DNA of 64,000 nucleotides from Sphingomonas sp. ERG5 (lineage in GTDB: Bacteria > Pseudomonadota > Alphaproteobacteria > Sphingomonadales > Sphingomonadaceae): assembly GCF_000803065.1 (NCBI RefSeq), contig NZ_JSXI01000027.1:53461-117460 (forward strand), written 5' to 3'. The position numbers were made by a program, and so were the translations under genes. This document shows, piece after piece, positions 8,114-17,067 of this stretch (position 1 is its first letter; each line of letters starts with the position of its first letter). The notes beneath the pieces are model-generated. The model was not told the DNA's origin and did no database searches. It saw only the letters and a list, made by a program, of their open reading frames with translations.

Positions 8114-9637
8114 TCAGGCCATGGTCCGCGGCGGCGGCGGTGCAGCGCGACAATATTGTTCCACATAAGCCTGATGCGCGGGCAGCGTGGCGACGGTTCT
8201 GGCGACAGTGTCGCGCAAGGTCGTGAGCAGCCGATTCAGTTCCTCCGCGCCCAGCTTCTCCGCGATCGGGTGATAGGCGCGCGGCATGATCCCTTGCCCC
8301 ATCATCACCTGCACCCAGCTGTTTTCCGCGAACAGCTCCTCATTCTTGCGGAAAACACGGCCGGTCTCGCGGAACAGTTCGATCTTTTGGGCGAGCGAGT
8401 CCGGAATCTCCATGTCGATGCAATGCCGCCAGAACGGGCTGTCGCGGCGCTCGGTCGCCTTATAGTGCAGGATGATGAAGTCACGGATTTGCGTGATGTC
8501 CTGCAATTGCTGTTCGTTGAATTCCGCGGCGTCGCGTTCGCTGACCCGACCGTTCGGCATCAGCCGGATGATGCGCAGCACGGCGCGCTGGATGAGATGA
8601 ACGGTGGTTGCCTCGAGCGGCTCGACAAAACCGCCAGCCAGCCCGACCGCGACACAGTTGCGATACCATTGCCGCCGCCGCACGCCGCCCTTGAAGCTGA
8701 GATGGATGGGCTCGATCAGCGGTTCGCCCACGCTGGAGACCAGTCGATCGAGCGCCGCATCGCGTGAGAGATAACGGCTGCAATAAACGATGCCGCTGCC
8801 CATGCGATGCTGCAACGGGATGCGCCACTGCCACCCGGCATCATGCGCGATCGCCTGGGTATAGGGTTGCGGCGGCCCGAGATGCCTGGTCTGCAGTGCG
8901 ATGGCGGAATCGTTCGGCAGCCAATGGGTCCAGTCCTCGAAACCGGCATGCAATGCGCCCTCGATCAGCAATCCGCGGAAACCGGTGCAGTCGATGAAGA
9001 AGTCGCCTTCGATCCGGCGATCGCCTTCCAGCACCAGCGCGGCGATGTCGCCGCTTTCCCCATCCAGCTCCACACGGGCGATCTTGCCCTCGATGCGTTT
9101 CGCACCGTCCGCTTCGGCCAGCTTGCGCAAATACCGGCCATAGAGCGTGGCATCGACATGATAGGCATAGTTCATCCGGTCGTCGGGCAGGTGCGCGAAT
9201 TTGCCCTGCAACCCGGCCACCAGTTCCAGGCAATAATCGTCATAGGATTGTTCGTGCCCGCGCGTCCGGCCGTGAAGCCAGAAATGCTGGAAGCCCGCTG
9301 ACCAATGATCCTTTCCCGACAGTCCGAAGCTGTGGAAATACCGGTCTCCGTCCTGCTTCCAATTGTCGAACAGGATGCCCAGCTTGAATGTCGCCTGGGT
9401 CTCCCGCATGAATTCGGGCTCGGGGATTCCCAGGATACGGTTGAAATTCACCAGCGGTGGAATGGTCGATTCTCCGACTCCGATCGTCCCGATCGCTTCG
9501 GATTCGACGATGGTCAGGTCGACAGCGGCGCCCAGCGTTCGCGCGATCGCTGCCGCCATCATCCAACCCGCAGTTCCACCGCCCGCGATCACGATCCGGC
9601 GCGTTTGCTTGTCCCTGCCGATCATTGCTTGAGGCAT
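8114..9637 (-). CDS. FAD-dependent tryptophan-halogenase family protein
   Basis: 507 residues of the flavin-dependent tryptophan halogenase family, which use FADH2, O2 and halide to form an HOCl-derived lysine species. Diagnostic elements are GGGTAGW at 19-25 (FAD binding), Lys85 in FKLGI (the catalytic lysine position) and WQWRIP at 269-274 (the WxWxIP motif). All key residues are present, so the enzyme may be active. Sphingomonads and Caulobacter carry many such genes beside TonB systems, mostly of unknown substrate. No flavin reductase partner is adjacent. ATG 9625 is an alternative start that overlaps the stop of a 27-codon upstream frame (ATGA). Confidence 0.9.
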   Translation of the reverse strand: MPQAMIGRDKQTRRIVIAGGGTAGWMMAAAIARTLGAAVDLTIVESEAIGTIGVGESTIPPLVNFNRILGIPEPEFMRETQATFKLGILFDNWKQDGDRYFHSFGLSGKDHWSAGFQHFWLHGRTRGHEQSYDDYCLELVAGLQGKFAHLPDDRMNYAYHVDATLYGRYLRKLAEADGAKRIEGKIARVELDGESGDIAALVLEGDRRIEGDFFIDCTGFRGLLIEGALHAGFEDWTHWLPNDSAIALQTRHLGPPQPYTQAIAHDAGWQWRIPLQHRMGSGIVYCSRYLSRDAALDRLVSSVGEPLIEPIHLSFKGGVRRRQWYRNCVAVGLAGGFVEPLEATTVHLIQRAVLRIIRLMPNGRVSERDAAEFNEQQLQDITQIRDFIILHYKATERRDSPFWRHCIDMEIPDSLAQKIELFRETGRVFRKNEELFAENSWVQVMMGQGIMPRAYHPIAEKLGAEELNRLLTTLRDTVARTVATLPAHQAYVEQYCRAAPPPPRTMA

Positions 9638-9705
9638 GGCTGAGTCAGGGCGGCGTCATCGCTGCCGAGGATGTGATTGCAGAGCATCGCGTTGAACTCC
9701 CTCAT
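9622..9705 (-). CDS. Possible 27-aa leader/small ORF coupled to the halogenase
   Basis: A short frame beginning MREFNAMLCNHILG ends in a TGA that overlaps the ATG at 9625-9623 as ATGA, an arrangement typical of translational coupling. No strong ribosome-binding site precedes it (only GAAG). It has no recognisable homology. It may be a regulatory leader, the relic of a gene upstream of the halogenase, or chance. Confidence 0.25.
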   Translation of the reverse strand: MREFNAMLCNHILGSDDAALTQPCLKQ

Positions 9706-9768
9706 CTTGGCTTCAATTCGGCGATCCCCGACGATCGCGCCTTGTGACTCTCTCTTCGAACCTGCAGG

Positions 9769-11073
9769 TCAGACGATCGGCGCGACGGTCGGCGGCGCGA
9801 CCGCCTCCTCGTCTTCGTTCAGTGCGCCCAGCACGCCGCTCGCCCGTGCCTTTCGGCCATAAACCAGCTCGAACAACGGTGACGCCATCAATGTCGTGAC
9901 CAGCGCCATGATCACCAGCATGGAGAATAGCGCAGGGCCGATGATTCCCTTCTGCAGTCCGATGTTGATGATGATGAGCTCCATCAGCCCGCGCGCGTTC
10001 ATCAGCGCTCCCACCGCCATCGCGGTCGGATTATCCTGTCCGGTAAGGCGGGCGGCGGCCCAGCAGGCACCGCCCTTGGCAAGGATCGATCCAGCGAGGA
10101 TCACGCCGGCCACGGCGGCCAGTTCGATGCTGCTCACCATCGAAAGCTGCGTGTTCAGGCCGGAAAAAGTAAAGAACATCGGCACCAGCAAGGCGATGGT
10201 GAATGGCTCGAGCTGTTTCTTGAGCTCGTTGCTCAACAGGCCGCGTGGCATCGCCACGCCCAGCAGAAAACCGCCGAATACCGAATGAAGCCCGGCCGCA
10301 TCCATCGCCCAGGCGCTCAGCATGAACAATCCGATGACCGTTGCGAGTAACGGCGGTGTGACCCGCCCGTCGCGCTCGGCCCAGCGTGCGAGCGGCGCCA
10401 GCAACCGCGAGCCCAGGGTCAGCATGAAAAAGGCGAACAGGCCACCGCCGATCACCGCCTTCATCGCCAGGGCGGGGCCACCGCCAAAGCTGGCCAGCAC
10501 GATCGCCAGCACGGTCCAGGCACCGGCATCGTCGATCGCCCCGGCCGAAAGCGAGAGGGCACCAAGCGGCGTCCGGGACAATCCGCGCTCCTGCACGATC
10601 CGCGCAAGCACCGGGAAGGCGGTGATCGAGATCGCCGCACCCATGAACAATGTCGCCTGCATTGCGCCGATGCCGGTTCCGAACAGGCCAAGGGTCAACA
10701 GCCAGGGCGTGAGCGCCACAGCGACGAGGAACGGCGCGATCATGCCCGACACCGATACCGCCACCGCACTGCGGGCGTTGGACCTGAAATGGTCGGTGCG
10801 GAACCCGAGGCCGACGAGGAACATGTACAGCCCGATGCCGAGCTGAGCGCCGACATAGAGGACCGATTTGGTGTCCTTGGGAAACAGGAAATGCTGCAGG
10901 TCGGGCGCGATCAATCCGAACAGGGAAGGGCCCAGGATAATGCCGGCGATCATCTCGCCGATCACCTGTGGCTGATCAAACAGGCGCTTCATCAACCACC
11001 CCGTCAAACGGCAGGCGGCGACAATGACAAACATCTGCAGGAAGAACGCGACGCTCAATTCAGTCGGGCTCAT
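9769..11073 (-). CDS. CPA2-family cation/proton antiporter (Kef-type membrane domain)
   Basis: 434 residues, strongly hydrophobic with about 12-13 predicted membrane helices, matching the Na+/H+ exchanger domain of the CPA2 group. Hallmarks include an early MKRLFDQPQVIGEMIAGIILG helix, a discontinuous core with AGAIDDAGAW (ion-binding Asp pair) and a late NARGLMELIIINIG helix. There is no RCK/TrkA-N domain, so it is the short form without nucleotide gating. AGGAGA lies 9 nt upstream of the ATG. A charged ~30-residue tail follows the last helix. Likely a monovalent cation/H+ antiporter; the ion is not determinable. Confidence 0.88.
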   Translation of the reverse strand: MSPTELSVAFFLQMFVIVAACRLTGWLMKRLFDQPQVIGEMIAGIILGPSLFGLIAPDLQHFLFPKDTKSVLYVGAQLGIGLYMFLVGLGFRTDHFRSNARSAVAVSVSGMIAPFLVAVALTPWLLTLGLFGTGIGAMQATLFMGAAISITAFPVLARIVQERGLSRTPLGALSLSAGAIDDAGAWTVLAIVLASFGGGPALAMKAVIGGGLFAFFMLTLGSRLLAPLARWAERDGRVTPPLLATVIGLFMLSAWAMDAAGLHSVFGGFLLGVAMPRGLLSNELKKQLEPFTIALLVPMFFTFSGLNTQLSMVSSIELAAVAGVILAGSILAKGGACWAAARLTGQDNPTAMAVGALMNARGLMELIIINIGLQKGIIGPALFSMLVIMALVTTLMASPLFELVYGRKARASGVLGALNEDEEAVAPPTVAPIV

Positions 11074-11456
11074 TTTCCCCCATCTCCTGGCTCGCCCCCG
11101 GCTTTGCGCGGGTGATCGTCAGGGCAGAGGAAACGACGAACCTGTCAGGGGACAAGCTGTATTTGGATCATCGGCGGCACGGGTAATCCGATTTTTGCCA
11201 TTCGTTCGCAATCTGTTGCCGGCAGGGCACAATGTAGTGATGTGCCTACATGGGAACGTTATCAATTTCGCTGGCACCGGTCGCGCAGATGAGTGCCGCG
11301 ACGGCGGAAAAATAGCCTGGGCGTGGTGGGCGATTCGTGACGATGCGCAAGTTGTCGCCTTCGCCGGGGAGGCGCGGCGCCAGGTCGATCACCAGCGAAA
11401 TCCATGATGCCGCAGCCAGCGCCTTCATCCCATGGGCTCAGCCGTCTCCGGTTTAT
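11074..11456. other. Intergenic region with one doubtful 60-codon frame
   Basis: 383 bp between the antiporter start and the end of the FAD protein gene. On the minus strand a 60-codon frame (11246-11428, starting MKALAAASWISLV) has GC-rich third positions but no convincing ribosome-binding site and no recognisable domain; I do not call it a gene. A small hairpin, ATGTAG / CTACAT (11232-11251), sits at its stop codon. The antiporter promoter must lie near 11080-11200, but no clear -35/-10 pair stands out. Confidence 0.4.
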
Positions 11457-12839
11457 CTAAAGACCCTCGCCACCAACCCATTGAGCATTCGACAGGCGCC
11501 GCGCGAGAGTCCAAGTCTGAACCCGGATGTCCGGCACCGCGACGATTTCCCAGAACGCACCACGGGTCATCGGGCCGAGCGCATGCAACCATGGGCTGGC
11601 TTCCCCATCCGCCCCGATGACGCGAGCCTGATTGTCCACGTCGATGCCGATCCGCGCCGCATCGGGCCTGATCATGCCGCTGTCACGCAGGGTTGCGAGC
11701 AGCGGCTCGTCCGACCGCTGCAGATCTCCTTGCGGCCCGGTGCAATTGACGATGCGATTGACGCGCATCGTTTCGGGGTCGCTTTTCCCGCGGCGCCTGA
11801 ACCCCAGTTCGACCCCATCGCCATCGGCATGAAACCAGAGCGTCCTGGCCGCCATCGTCGACAACTGCCCGCGCGATCGGATCGCCTCGAACCGATCCGC
11901 AACCTCGGGCGCGAGCCGATGCCGGTGCACATCCCACCACGGCCGCAGGTGACGCAGCATGCGCGCCTTTTCGTCCGTGCTGGCATTGGCCCACATGGTC
12001 TGGGTGTAGGGGCGAAGTTCGTCGATCGCCTGTCGCCAGCCGATCTGGTCGCTCCGGCGTCGAACCGCCCTGACGAGCGCGGACGCCACGGTGCCGGGGC
12101 GGGTTCCGAGCATCTTCCACGGCGCGACCGGCGGTGCATGGCGGTGCGGCGTCAGCCCGCGTCGCGACAGCGCGATGATCCGCCCGGCAAAGCCTCGGGC
12201 TTCGAGGAGCAGTGCGATATCGATCATGGTGAGGCCCGTACCGATCAGCATCACGGTGTCGTCCGGGCGCAGGCCATCCGGGACCAACGGATCCCAGGGG
12301 TCCGCCATATAGAGCGGCGCACCGATCGATGCCGCGTCGAGTCCGGGGGGATCGTGCGGCGGCAAATTGCCCATGGCGAGCACGACGGCATCGGCCGCGA
12401 TCCCGTGCCCGTCGCGCATCCGCACCCGGGCCCGTCCATCATGGTCGAGCGAGACGGCATCGCCGCGTATCAGCCGCAAGCGATCGCCGCTCTTCGCCAG
12501 CGTCTCATCGAGCAATGTGCGGAGATAGGCGCCATAGATCATGCGCGGCACGAATGCCCCGGCCGCATTCGGCACGCCCTGTGCTTCCAGCCAGCGGACG
12601 AAATGGTCCGGCTCGTCCGGAAAGGCGCTCATATTGCCGGCGCGCACGTTCAGCACATGATCGGGATGCGCCGCGCCATAGGCCAGCCCCAGGCCGGCAA
12701 CCGGAGCGCGTTCGATCAGCGTCGCTCTTGGCCCGCCATGACGCAGCAGGTTGATTGCCTGGAGCGTGCCCGAAAAGCCCGCTCCGATAATCGCGACATG
12801 GTCGATCAAGCTTCGGCTCCAACCCTCGATACGTCCCAA
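11457..12839 (-). CDS. FAD/NAD(P)-binding protein (COG4529-like)
   Basis: 460 residues. The N-terminal Rossmann motif is GAGFSGTLQAINLL (about residues 19-32), a second dinucleotide site is LIGTGLTMIDIAL (about 200-212), and a VLAMGNLPPHDPPG segment is typical of the NAD_binding_9 group. Homologues are poorly characterised cytosolic flavoproteins; some act as hydroxylase-like enzymes in siderophore or amine metabolism, but no substrate can be inferred here. The ATG at 12839 adds about 12 residues before the first strand; a TTG 12 codons later (LIDHVAIIG) is possible. It is monocistronic as far as can be seen. Confidence 0.8.
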   Translation of the reverse strand: MGRIEGWSRSLIDHVAIIGAGFSGTLQAINLLRHGGPRATLIERAPVAGLGLAYGAAHPDHVLNVRAGNMSAFPDEPDHFVRWLEAQGVPNAAGAFVPRMIYGAYLRTLLDETLAKSGDRLRLIRGDAVSLDHDGRARVRMRDGHGIAADAVVLAMGNLPPHDPPGLDAASIGAPLYMADPWDPLVPDGLRPDDTVMLIGTGLTMIDIALLLEARGFAGRIIALSRRGLTPHRHAPPVAPWKMLGTRPGTVASALVRAVRRRSDQIGWRQAIDELRPYTQTMWANASTDEKARMLRHLRPWWDVHRHRLAPEVADRFEAIRSRGQLSTMAARTLWFHADGDGVELGFRRRGKSDPETMRVNRIVNCTGPQGDLQRSDEPLLATLRDSGMIRPDAARIGIDVDNQARVIGADGEASPWLHALGPMTRGAFWEIVAVPDIRVQTWTLARRLSNAQWVGGEGL

Positions 12840-13053
12840 CCGCCTCGTCGAAGCAGTGCCGCAGCCGGTGCCGTACCGGCCCGCCGCGAAACGCTCAACG
12901 TGATAACGAGACTGCCGGGTCCGGAGCGCCCTGCGTCATCGGGCCCGATCGGCCGGCGTCGGGCACCTCTTCGCCCTTGCGGCGACCAGGGCCTGCCCTC
13001 ATCTTGCGAACCGAAACGATAGCCGACATGACGCCCGGCCAAGAGGAATTCCA

Positions 13054-13539
13054 ATGTTCGACTTCGCGATCAAGGCCGGGTCAAAGGCCGAGCTCTATCA
13101 TGACCTCCATGCCGCGCTCGATGCGCTGACCGGCGATGAACCCGACGCGATCGCTAACATGGCCAACACTGCCGCGCTGATCTGGGAATATCTCCCCGAT
13201 CTGAACTGGGCCGGCTTCTACCGCGCGATTGATGGCGAACTGGTGCTCGGGCCGTTCCAGGGCAAGGCGGCGTGCATTCGCATCGCCATGGGCAAGGGCG
13301 TGTGCGGCACGGCGGCGGCGATGCGCGAGACGCTATTGATCGATGATGTCCACGCCTTTCCCGGTCATATCGCTTGCGATGCGGCGAGCCGGTCGGAACT
13401 GGTCGTACCGGTCATCCATGACGGACGGCTGATTGGGGTGCTCGATCTCGACAGCCCCAATCCCGCGCGCTTCGATGCCGAGGATGCCGCCGGTTGCCAG
13501 AAACTGGTCGCGCTGATCGCGGGCCGGATCGCGCGCTGA
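13054..13539 (+). CDS. msrC: Free methionine-(R)-sulfoxide reductase (GAF domain)
   Basis: 161 residues forming one GAF domain. It reduces free Met-R-sulfoxide using cysteine chemistry recycled by thioredoxin. Cysteines at 74 (KAACIRIA), 84 (KGVCGTAA) and 108 (HIACDAAS) reproduce the spacing of the E. coli fRMsr triad (84/94/118). Other family marks are WAGFYRA and LGVLDLDSP. AGAGGAA lies 6 nt before the ATG. It is cytosolic and involved in oxidative-damage repair. A 214-bp gap separates it from the divergent flavoprotein and holds only a 6-bp GCCGGT/ACCGGC hairpin (12864-12880). Confidence 0.93.
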   Translation: MFDFAIKAGSKAELYHDLHAALDALTGDEPDAIANMANTAALIWEYLPDLNWAGFYRAIDGELVLGPFQGKAACIRIAMGKGVCGTAAAMRETLLIDDVHAFPGHIACDAASRSELVVPVIHDGRLIGVLDLDSPNPARFDAEDAAGCQKLVALIAGRIAR

Positions 13540-13652
13540 CCCGTTCCGGGACATTCTGAATTCTGGTGAAAAACCGCCGGAAATGGTAACTCTTCCGTTA
13601 AGAATGATCGAGGTCGTGCGGAGGGTACGGCATCTTATCGGGAGTGTTTACC

Positions 13653-14693
13653 ATGCGAACCCTCATAATTGCTGCCTTTACGCTGATGCTGGGCTCCACC
13701 ACGGCGCCAGCCGATGCGCAGCGACTCGAGTCGCGGACGACCACTACGGGTGGTACCTTCAATCAAACGTCCAGCCAGCCGGCGATGCCGCAACAAGGGC
13801 GTCCGATGCAGTGGAACGGCGGCAACCGCGCCAATAATGGTCAGCGCTGGAATGGCGGCAACCAGCGTTGGAACGGCAACAATCAACGCTGGAATGGCAG
13901 CCAGCGCTGGAACGGCAACAACCAGCGCTGGAATGGTGGTCAACGCTGGAGTGGCGGGCAACGCTGGGGCGGTCAGGTCAGCGGCCGCTGGTATGGCGGA
14001 TCGCGCGCACCCGGTGGCTGGAACGCCTATCGCCGTCCGGTGCGCGGCTGGACCCTGCCGCGCTACTGGATCGCGCCGACCTTCTTCATCGGCGATTATT
14101 CGTCCTACGGCCTGTCGAGCCCGCCGCGCGGCTATAACTGGACGCGCTATTATGACGACGCGGTGCTGACGGACAGCCGCGGCCAGGTCTGGGATTCGGT
14201 CAGCGGCCTCGATTGGGATCGCTATAATGACGGCTATAGCGACGATCAGTACGGCCAGGATGGCAGTGACGGATATGGCTATGCCGATGGCAATGACGGC
14301 GAGGAATATCTGCGTCAGGATTATTCATCCGCGCCGCAGCCCTATGGCGCGCGCTACGCCCAACCGGCGTACCGGAGCGAATATCGCGAGCCGTCGGTGG
14401 TCTATGCTCAGCCACGCGAAGTCTTGCAGTCGCGCGGTTATGACGGGTCGAGCTATTCCAACACGACCTATGCCGGCGGCGGCTATGCCCAGACCGGCTA
14501 TATCAGCGGCGGTTATTGGTATCCGCCGGTGACCACCACGACGGTGTCGGTGCAGTCCGCGCCGATCATTCAAACTACGACCACCGAATATATCGACGAA
14601 GTGACCTACACGCCGCGCAAGGTCTACACCAAGAAGAAGGTATGGCGGGCAAAGCCGCGCCGCCAGTGCGCCTGCAATTGCGGTTGCCGCTGA
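13653..14693 (+). CDS. RcnB-like secreted repeat protein
   Basis: 346 residues with a signal peptide (RTLIIAAFTLMLGSTTAPADA). After a Gln/Asn-rich region come seven Q-R-W-x-G repeats, then a segment with the RcnB pattern (GWTLPRYWIAPTFFIGDYSSY, NWTRYYDDAVLTDSRGQV). A long Tyr/Asp/Gly-rich region follows, then a basic Cys-rich end (RRQCACNCGCR). RcnB is a periplasmic protein affecting nickel/cobalt efflux in E. coli; the C-terminal Cys cluster could also bind metal, but that is inference. ATG 13653 was chosen because GGGAG lies 8 nt upstream. A GTG at 13644 is in frame. Confidence 0.72.
   Translation: MRTLIIAAFTLMLGSTTAPADAQRLESRTTTTGGTFNQTSSQPAMPQQGRPMQWNGGNRANNGQRWNGGNQRWNGNNQRWNGSQRWNGNNQRWNGGQRWSGGQRWGGQVSGRWYGGSRAPGGWNAYRRPVRGWTLPRYWIAPTFFIGDYSSYGLSSPPRGYNWTRYYDDAVLTDSRGQVWDSVSGLDWDRYNDGYSDDQYGQDGSDGYGYADGNDGEEYLRQDYSSAPQPYGARYAQPAYRSEYREPSVVYAQPREVLQSRGYDGSSYSNTTYAGGGYAQTGYISGGYWYPPVTTTTVSVQSAPIIQTTTTEYIDEVTYTPRKVYTKKKVWRAKPRRQCACNCGCR
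13842..13970 (+). repeat. Coding tandem repeat, seven QRWxG units
   Basis: Seven degenerate 15-21-bp copies of CAGCGCTGGAATGG-type sequence, encoding QRWNGGN, QRWNGNN, QRWNGS, QRWNGNN, QRWNGG, QRWSGG and QRWGG. Near-identical copies make copy-number change by slippage or recombination likely. Confidence 0.85.
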
Positions 14694-15062
14694 TTGGCTG
14701 AGCCTTCCCTTCGGGGATGAACGCTGGATCGAGCGCCGTGCTGGAAACCCCTGCACGGCGCTTTGTCGTTTCCGCCTGATTCAACATCGATCGCGGCCAT
14801 GCCAGCGTCGCGCCGTCCGGCACCTTGATCGGTGCCGTCCGGCTCTTTCTCATGATGAAGAATATCCGATGATCCGGGTCCCCTGTTTCGATGGAAACAG
14901 GTCATCTCCGGCCTGTTATCCGACCTGTTATTCACCTGTTTTGGAATAACAGGTGGGGCGGCATCATCATCTTGATACTGCACGGTAAATCGGGCGCGGA
15001 AATCCAACTGAACGGGCGAAAAAAATTTGTGCGGAATAACAGGCGAATCAGGTGGATGGTCT
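14694..15062. other. Gene-free spacer between convergent genes, holding a repeat cluster
   Basis: 369 bp between the RcnB-like gene and the M28 peptidase gene, whose 3' ends face each other. No plausible coding frame is present. The right half holds the CCTGTT/AACAGG cluster annotated separately; the left half shows nothing beyond a possible weak hairpin near 14700-14730. Confidence 0.6.
14882..15043. repeat. Cluster of seven CCTGTT(A) elements with two perfect hairpins
   Basis: CCTGTT occurs at 14882, 14912, 14924 and 14935, and AACAGG at 14896, 14948 and 15038. CCTGTTTC/GAAACAGG (14882-14901) is an 8-bp stem with a GATG loop. ACCTGTTATTC/GAATAACAGGT (14923-14954) is an 11-bp perfect stem with a 10-nt loop. 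GGAATAACAGG is directly repeated at 14943 and 15033. Located between convergent genes, it could terminate transcription, bind a protein, or be an interspersed repeat. Confidence 0.7.
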
Positions 15063-16367
15063 TCAGCGCTTTTCGCGCTCGCCGAATGTCACCAGGCTCT
15101 CATCGCCTTTGGCTGAAAGCGCCGAGACGCCGATGAAATTATCGTCGACCGGCACGTCTTTCAGGACGGTGCCCGGTGTCGTCACATCCACTGCCTTGCT
15201 CCAGTTCTGCGCGTCGCTGCGCCGCCAGCGCACACGATAGCCTGCGGCGCCGGGGACCGCCTCCCATTTGACGCTCGTGTCACGCGACAGCGCGCCCGAC
15301 AGGGTGACGGTTGTCGGCGCGGCGGGGGCGGCGGCAAGGCGGCGGATCGTCGCGACATTGATTGCGGTGACCTTGGCGAGATAGGCGAAGTCCATCCGGT
15401 CCGGCGTGTCGCCATAACGCACGCCATTCTCGGTGCGCAGATCCTGATGCTGCGCGTCCCAATTCTCGACCGCCGAGGTAAAGCGGATCGCGGGAAAGCC
15501 GAGCTTCAGGAACGGCTCATGGTCGCCGCCGCGCCCGAACCGGTCGGGCCGGCGCGCGACGAACACGTCGAGACCGGCGGGCAGGGTCGCGGCGATGCCG
15601 TCGACCGCCTTGGCGAGCGCGCGCGACGGGCCGTCATCCTCACCGCCGGACGCACGGCGCGCGATCTGCGCGGCCAGATCCTCCGACGCGCGAACGCCTT
15701 CCGAAAACACCCGCACCCGGTCGGCGACGCGCACGCCGCCCTGGCCCAGGCTGTTGCCGACAATGTCGTTGTTGAGCATCGCGCTCACGGTCCATTTCTT
15801 CTGCTGCGCGGTTTCGGCGAGCAATTGGCCGCCCCACAGTCCCTGTTCCTCGCCCGACAACAGGGCATAGACGATCGTCGCCTTGAACTTCTGCTTCGAC
15901 AGGATGCGTGCGGCTTCCAGCACCAGCGCGGTGCCGGAGCCATTATCGTTGGCGCCGGGCGCGTCGCTCGTCGCGTTCATTTCGTTGCTCACGCGGCTGT
16001 CGATATGCGCCGCGACGATGACGACGCGAGTCGGCTCCTCGCCTTGCTGGAAACCAAGCACATCGACGACATTGACGCCATCCGGTGCGCGCGGCCCGAC
16101 AAAGGTGCGCGCGATATTGGCGACGGTGATGCAGCCGTTGCAGGCATCGGCAATGCGAGTCAGCTCGGCGCCCGCCCAGCCGCGCGCCGCATCGATCCCG
16201 CGCCCCGGCTTGTCGGGGGTCGAGGTGGAGAGAGTATGGCGCGTGCCGAAGCCGACCAGCTTCTCGACCGTCGCCTTGAGGCGCGCCGGGTCGGGTGCTT
16301 CCTGTGCCGCGGCGGGCGTGGTGGCGGTCAGGGCGGAGAGCAGCGCGGCGGCGGGGAGGTATCGCAT
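15063..16367 (-). CDS. Secreted M28-family metallopeptidase with C-terminal FN3-like domain
   Basis: 434 residues. A signal peptide (RYLPAAALLSALTATTPAAA) precedes an M28 zinc aminopeptidase-type domain with the expected ligands: VVIVAAHIDSR (His), APGANDNGSGTA (bridging Asp), LLSGEEQGLWGG (Glu-Glu), LNNDIVG (Asp) and GRGGDHEPF (His). Residues ~350-434 form a fibronectin-III-like domain (VSALSAKGDES near the end). It probably hydrolyses peptides in the periplasm or outside the cell. Start ATG 16367 begins the signal peptide; the frame extends upstream but that sequence is Arg-rich and unlike a protein, and it overlaps the neighbouring stress-protein gene. Convergent with the RcnB-like gene. 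Confidence 0.9.
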   Translation of the reverse strand: MRYLPAAALLSALTATTPAAAQEAPDPARLKATVEKLVGFGTRHTLSTSTPDKPGRGIDAARGWAGAELTRIADACNGCITVANIARTFVGPRAPDGVNVVDVLGFQQGEEPTRVVIVAAHIDSRVSNEMNATSDAPGANDNGSGTALVLEAARILSKQKFKATIVYALLSGEEQGLWGGQLLAETAQQKKWTVSAMLNNDIVGNSLGQGGVRVADRVRVFSEGVRASEDLAAQIARRASGGEDDGPSRALAKAVDGIAATLPAGLDVFVARRPDRFGRGGDHEPFLKLGFPAIRFTSAVENWDAQHQDLRTENGVRYGDTPDRMDFAYLAKVTAINVATIRRLAAAPAAPTTVTLSGALSRDTSVKWEAVPGAAGYRVRWRRSDAQNWSKAVDVTTPGTVLKDVPVDDNFIGVSALSAKGDESLVTFGEREKR

Positions 16368-16420
16368 CCCGTCATGATGACGGGGCAGATGGGGCAGAGC
16401 AAGCGCCCAGCTTGATCGGT

Positions 16421-16876
16421 TCAGCTCAACCGGTCGATCGCGTTGCGGTCCAGCGATCCCGGAATGATCATCAGCGGGATCGGCAGCGCGCCCGCATCGG
16501 TGCCGGCGAAATGGCTGACCAGCGGGCCGGGGGCGCCGGTGGCAGCGGCGCCGAGCACCAGCGCCGCGATGTTGGGATTTTCGGCGATCAGTTCGCGGAT
16601 GATCTTCGGGCCATCGCCCTGTTTCAGCGTGATCGTCGGGCGCAGGCCCGATTCCTCCATCAGCGTGCCGGCGGCGCCCGCGACCAGGGCCTCGGCATGG
16701 AGGCGCGCCTCCTCCTCGATCGTCGCCTGGACGCCGCCCCATTGCACGAAATCGACCGTCGGTAGCAGAGTCAGGATTTCCACCCCGCCGCCGGTCTTGA
16801 CTGCCCGGCGCGCCGCAAAGCGCAGCGCGATCAACGCTTCCGGGCTCTCATCGATCACCACCAGATAGACACGCAT
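16421..16876 (-). CDS. Universal stress protein (UspA family)
   Basis: 151 residues with the Usp fold: an N-terminal strand VYLVVIDESPEALIALRFAARRA, a central GDGPKIIRELIAENPNIAALVLGAA segment, and a C-terminal strand PIPLMIIPGSL. The ATP-binding G-2x-G-9x-G(S/T) motif is degenerate (GAAATGAPGPLVSHFAG), so nucleotide binding is uncertain. The start was set at ATG 16876 because AGGGGAG lies 7 nt upstream; the longer frame to 17014 lacks a site. It lies 53 bp upstream of the M28 peptidase gene on the same strand and diverges from pdhC. Confidence 0.85.
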   Translation of the reverse strand: MRVYLVVIDESPEALIALRFAARRAVKTGGGVEILTLLPTVDFVQWGGVQATIEEEARLHAEALVAGAAGTLMEESGLRPTITLKQGDGPKIIRELIAENPNIAALVLGAAATGAPGPLVSHFAGTDAGALPIPLMIIPGSLDRNAIDRLS

Positions 16877-17067
16877 GTCATCGCTCCCCTGCTGCACATA
16901 GGTGACGCGATGGCGCATCATGCGCAAGTGGCGCGGACCCGCCGCGACCCGTCTGGCGCTCAGATCATGCGGTCGGCACCATTTGTGCGCACGCTCGGTC
17001 TTGACCGGAGCCATGCCGGGGGCGAAGGAAACGGGCCGCTACGGATTCGGTCAGAGGACGCTACCTG

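Noticed and set aside
9745..9775. TTCGAACC-like string resembling a tRNA T-arm
   Set aside because: No acceptor, D- or anticodon-arm pairing around it; no tRNA found in the window.
8114..11073. Halogenase and antiporter as a halide-handling or biosynthetic cluster
   Set aside because: Same strand, but 130 bp apart, with no flavin reductase or biosynthetic genes; no evidence of a functional link.
11246..11428. 60-codon minus-strand frame starting MKALAAASW
   Set aside because: Reasonable codon use but no ribosome-binding site, no domain and no operon support; only mentioned within the intergenic entry.
14882..15043. Repeat cluster considered as a CRISPR array
   Set aside because: Units are 6-11 bp in both orientations with irregular 1-90-bp gaps; no cas genes.
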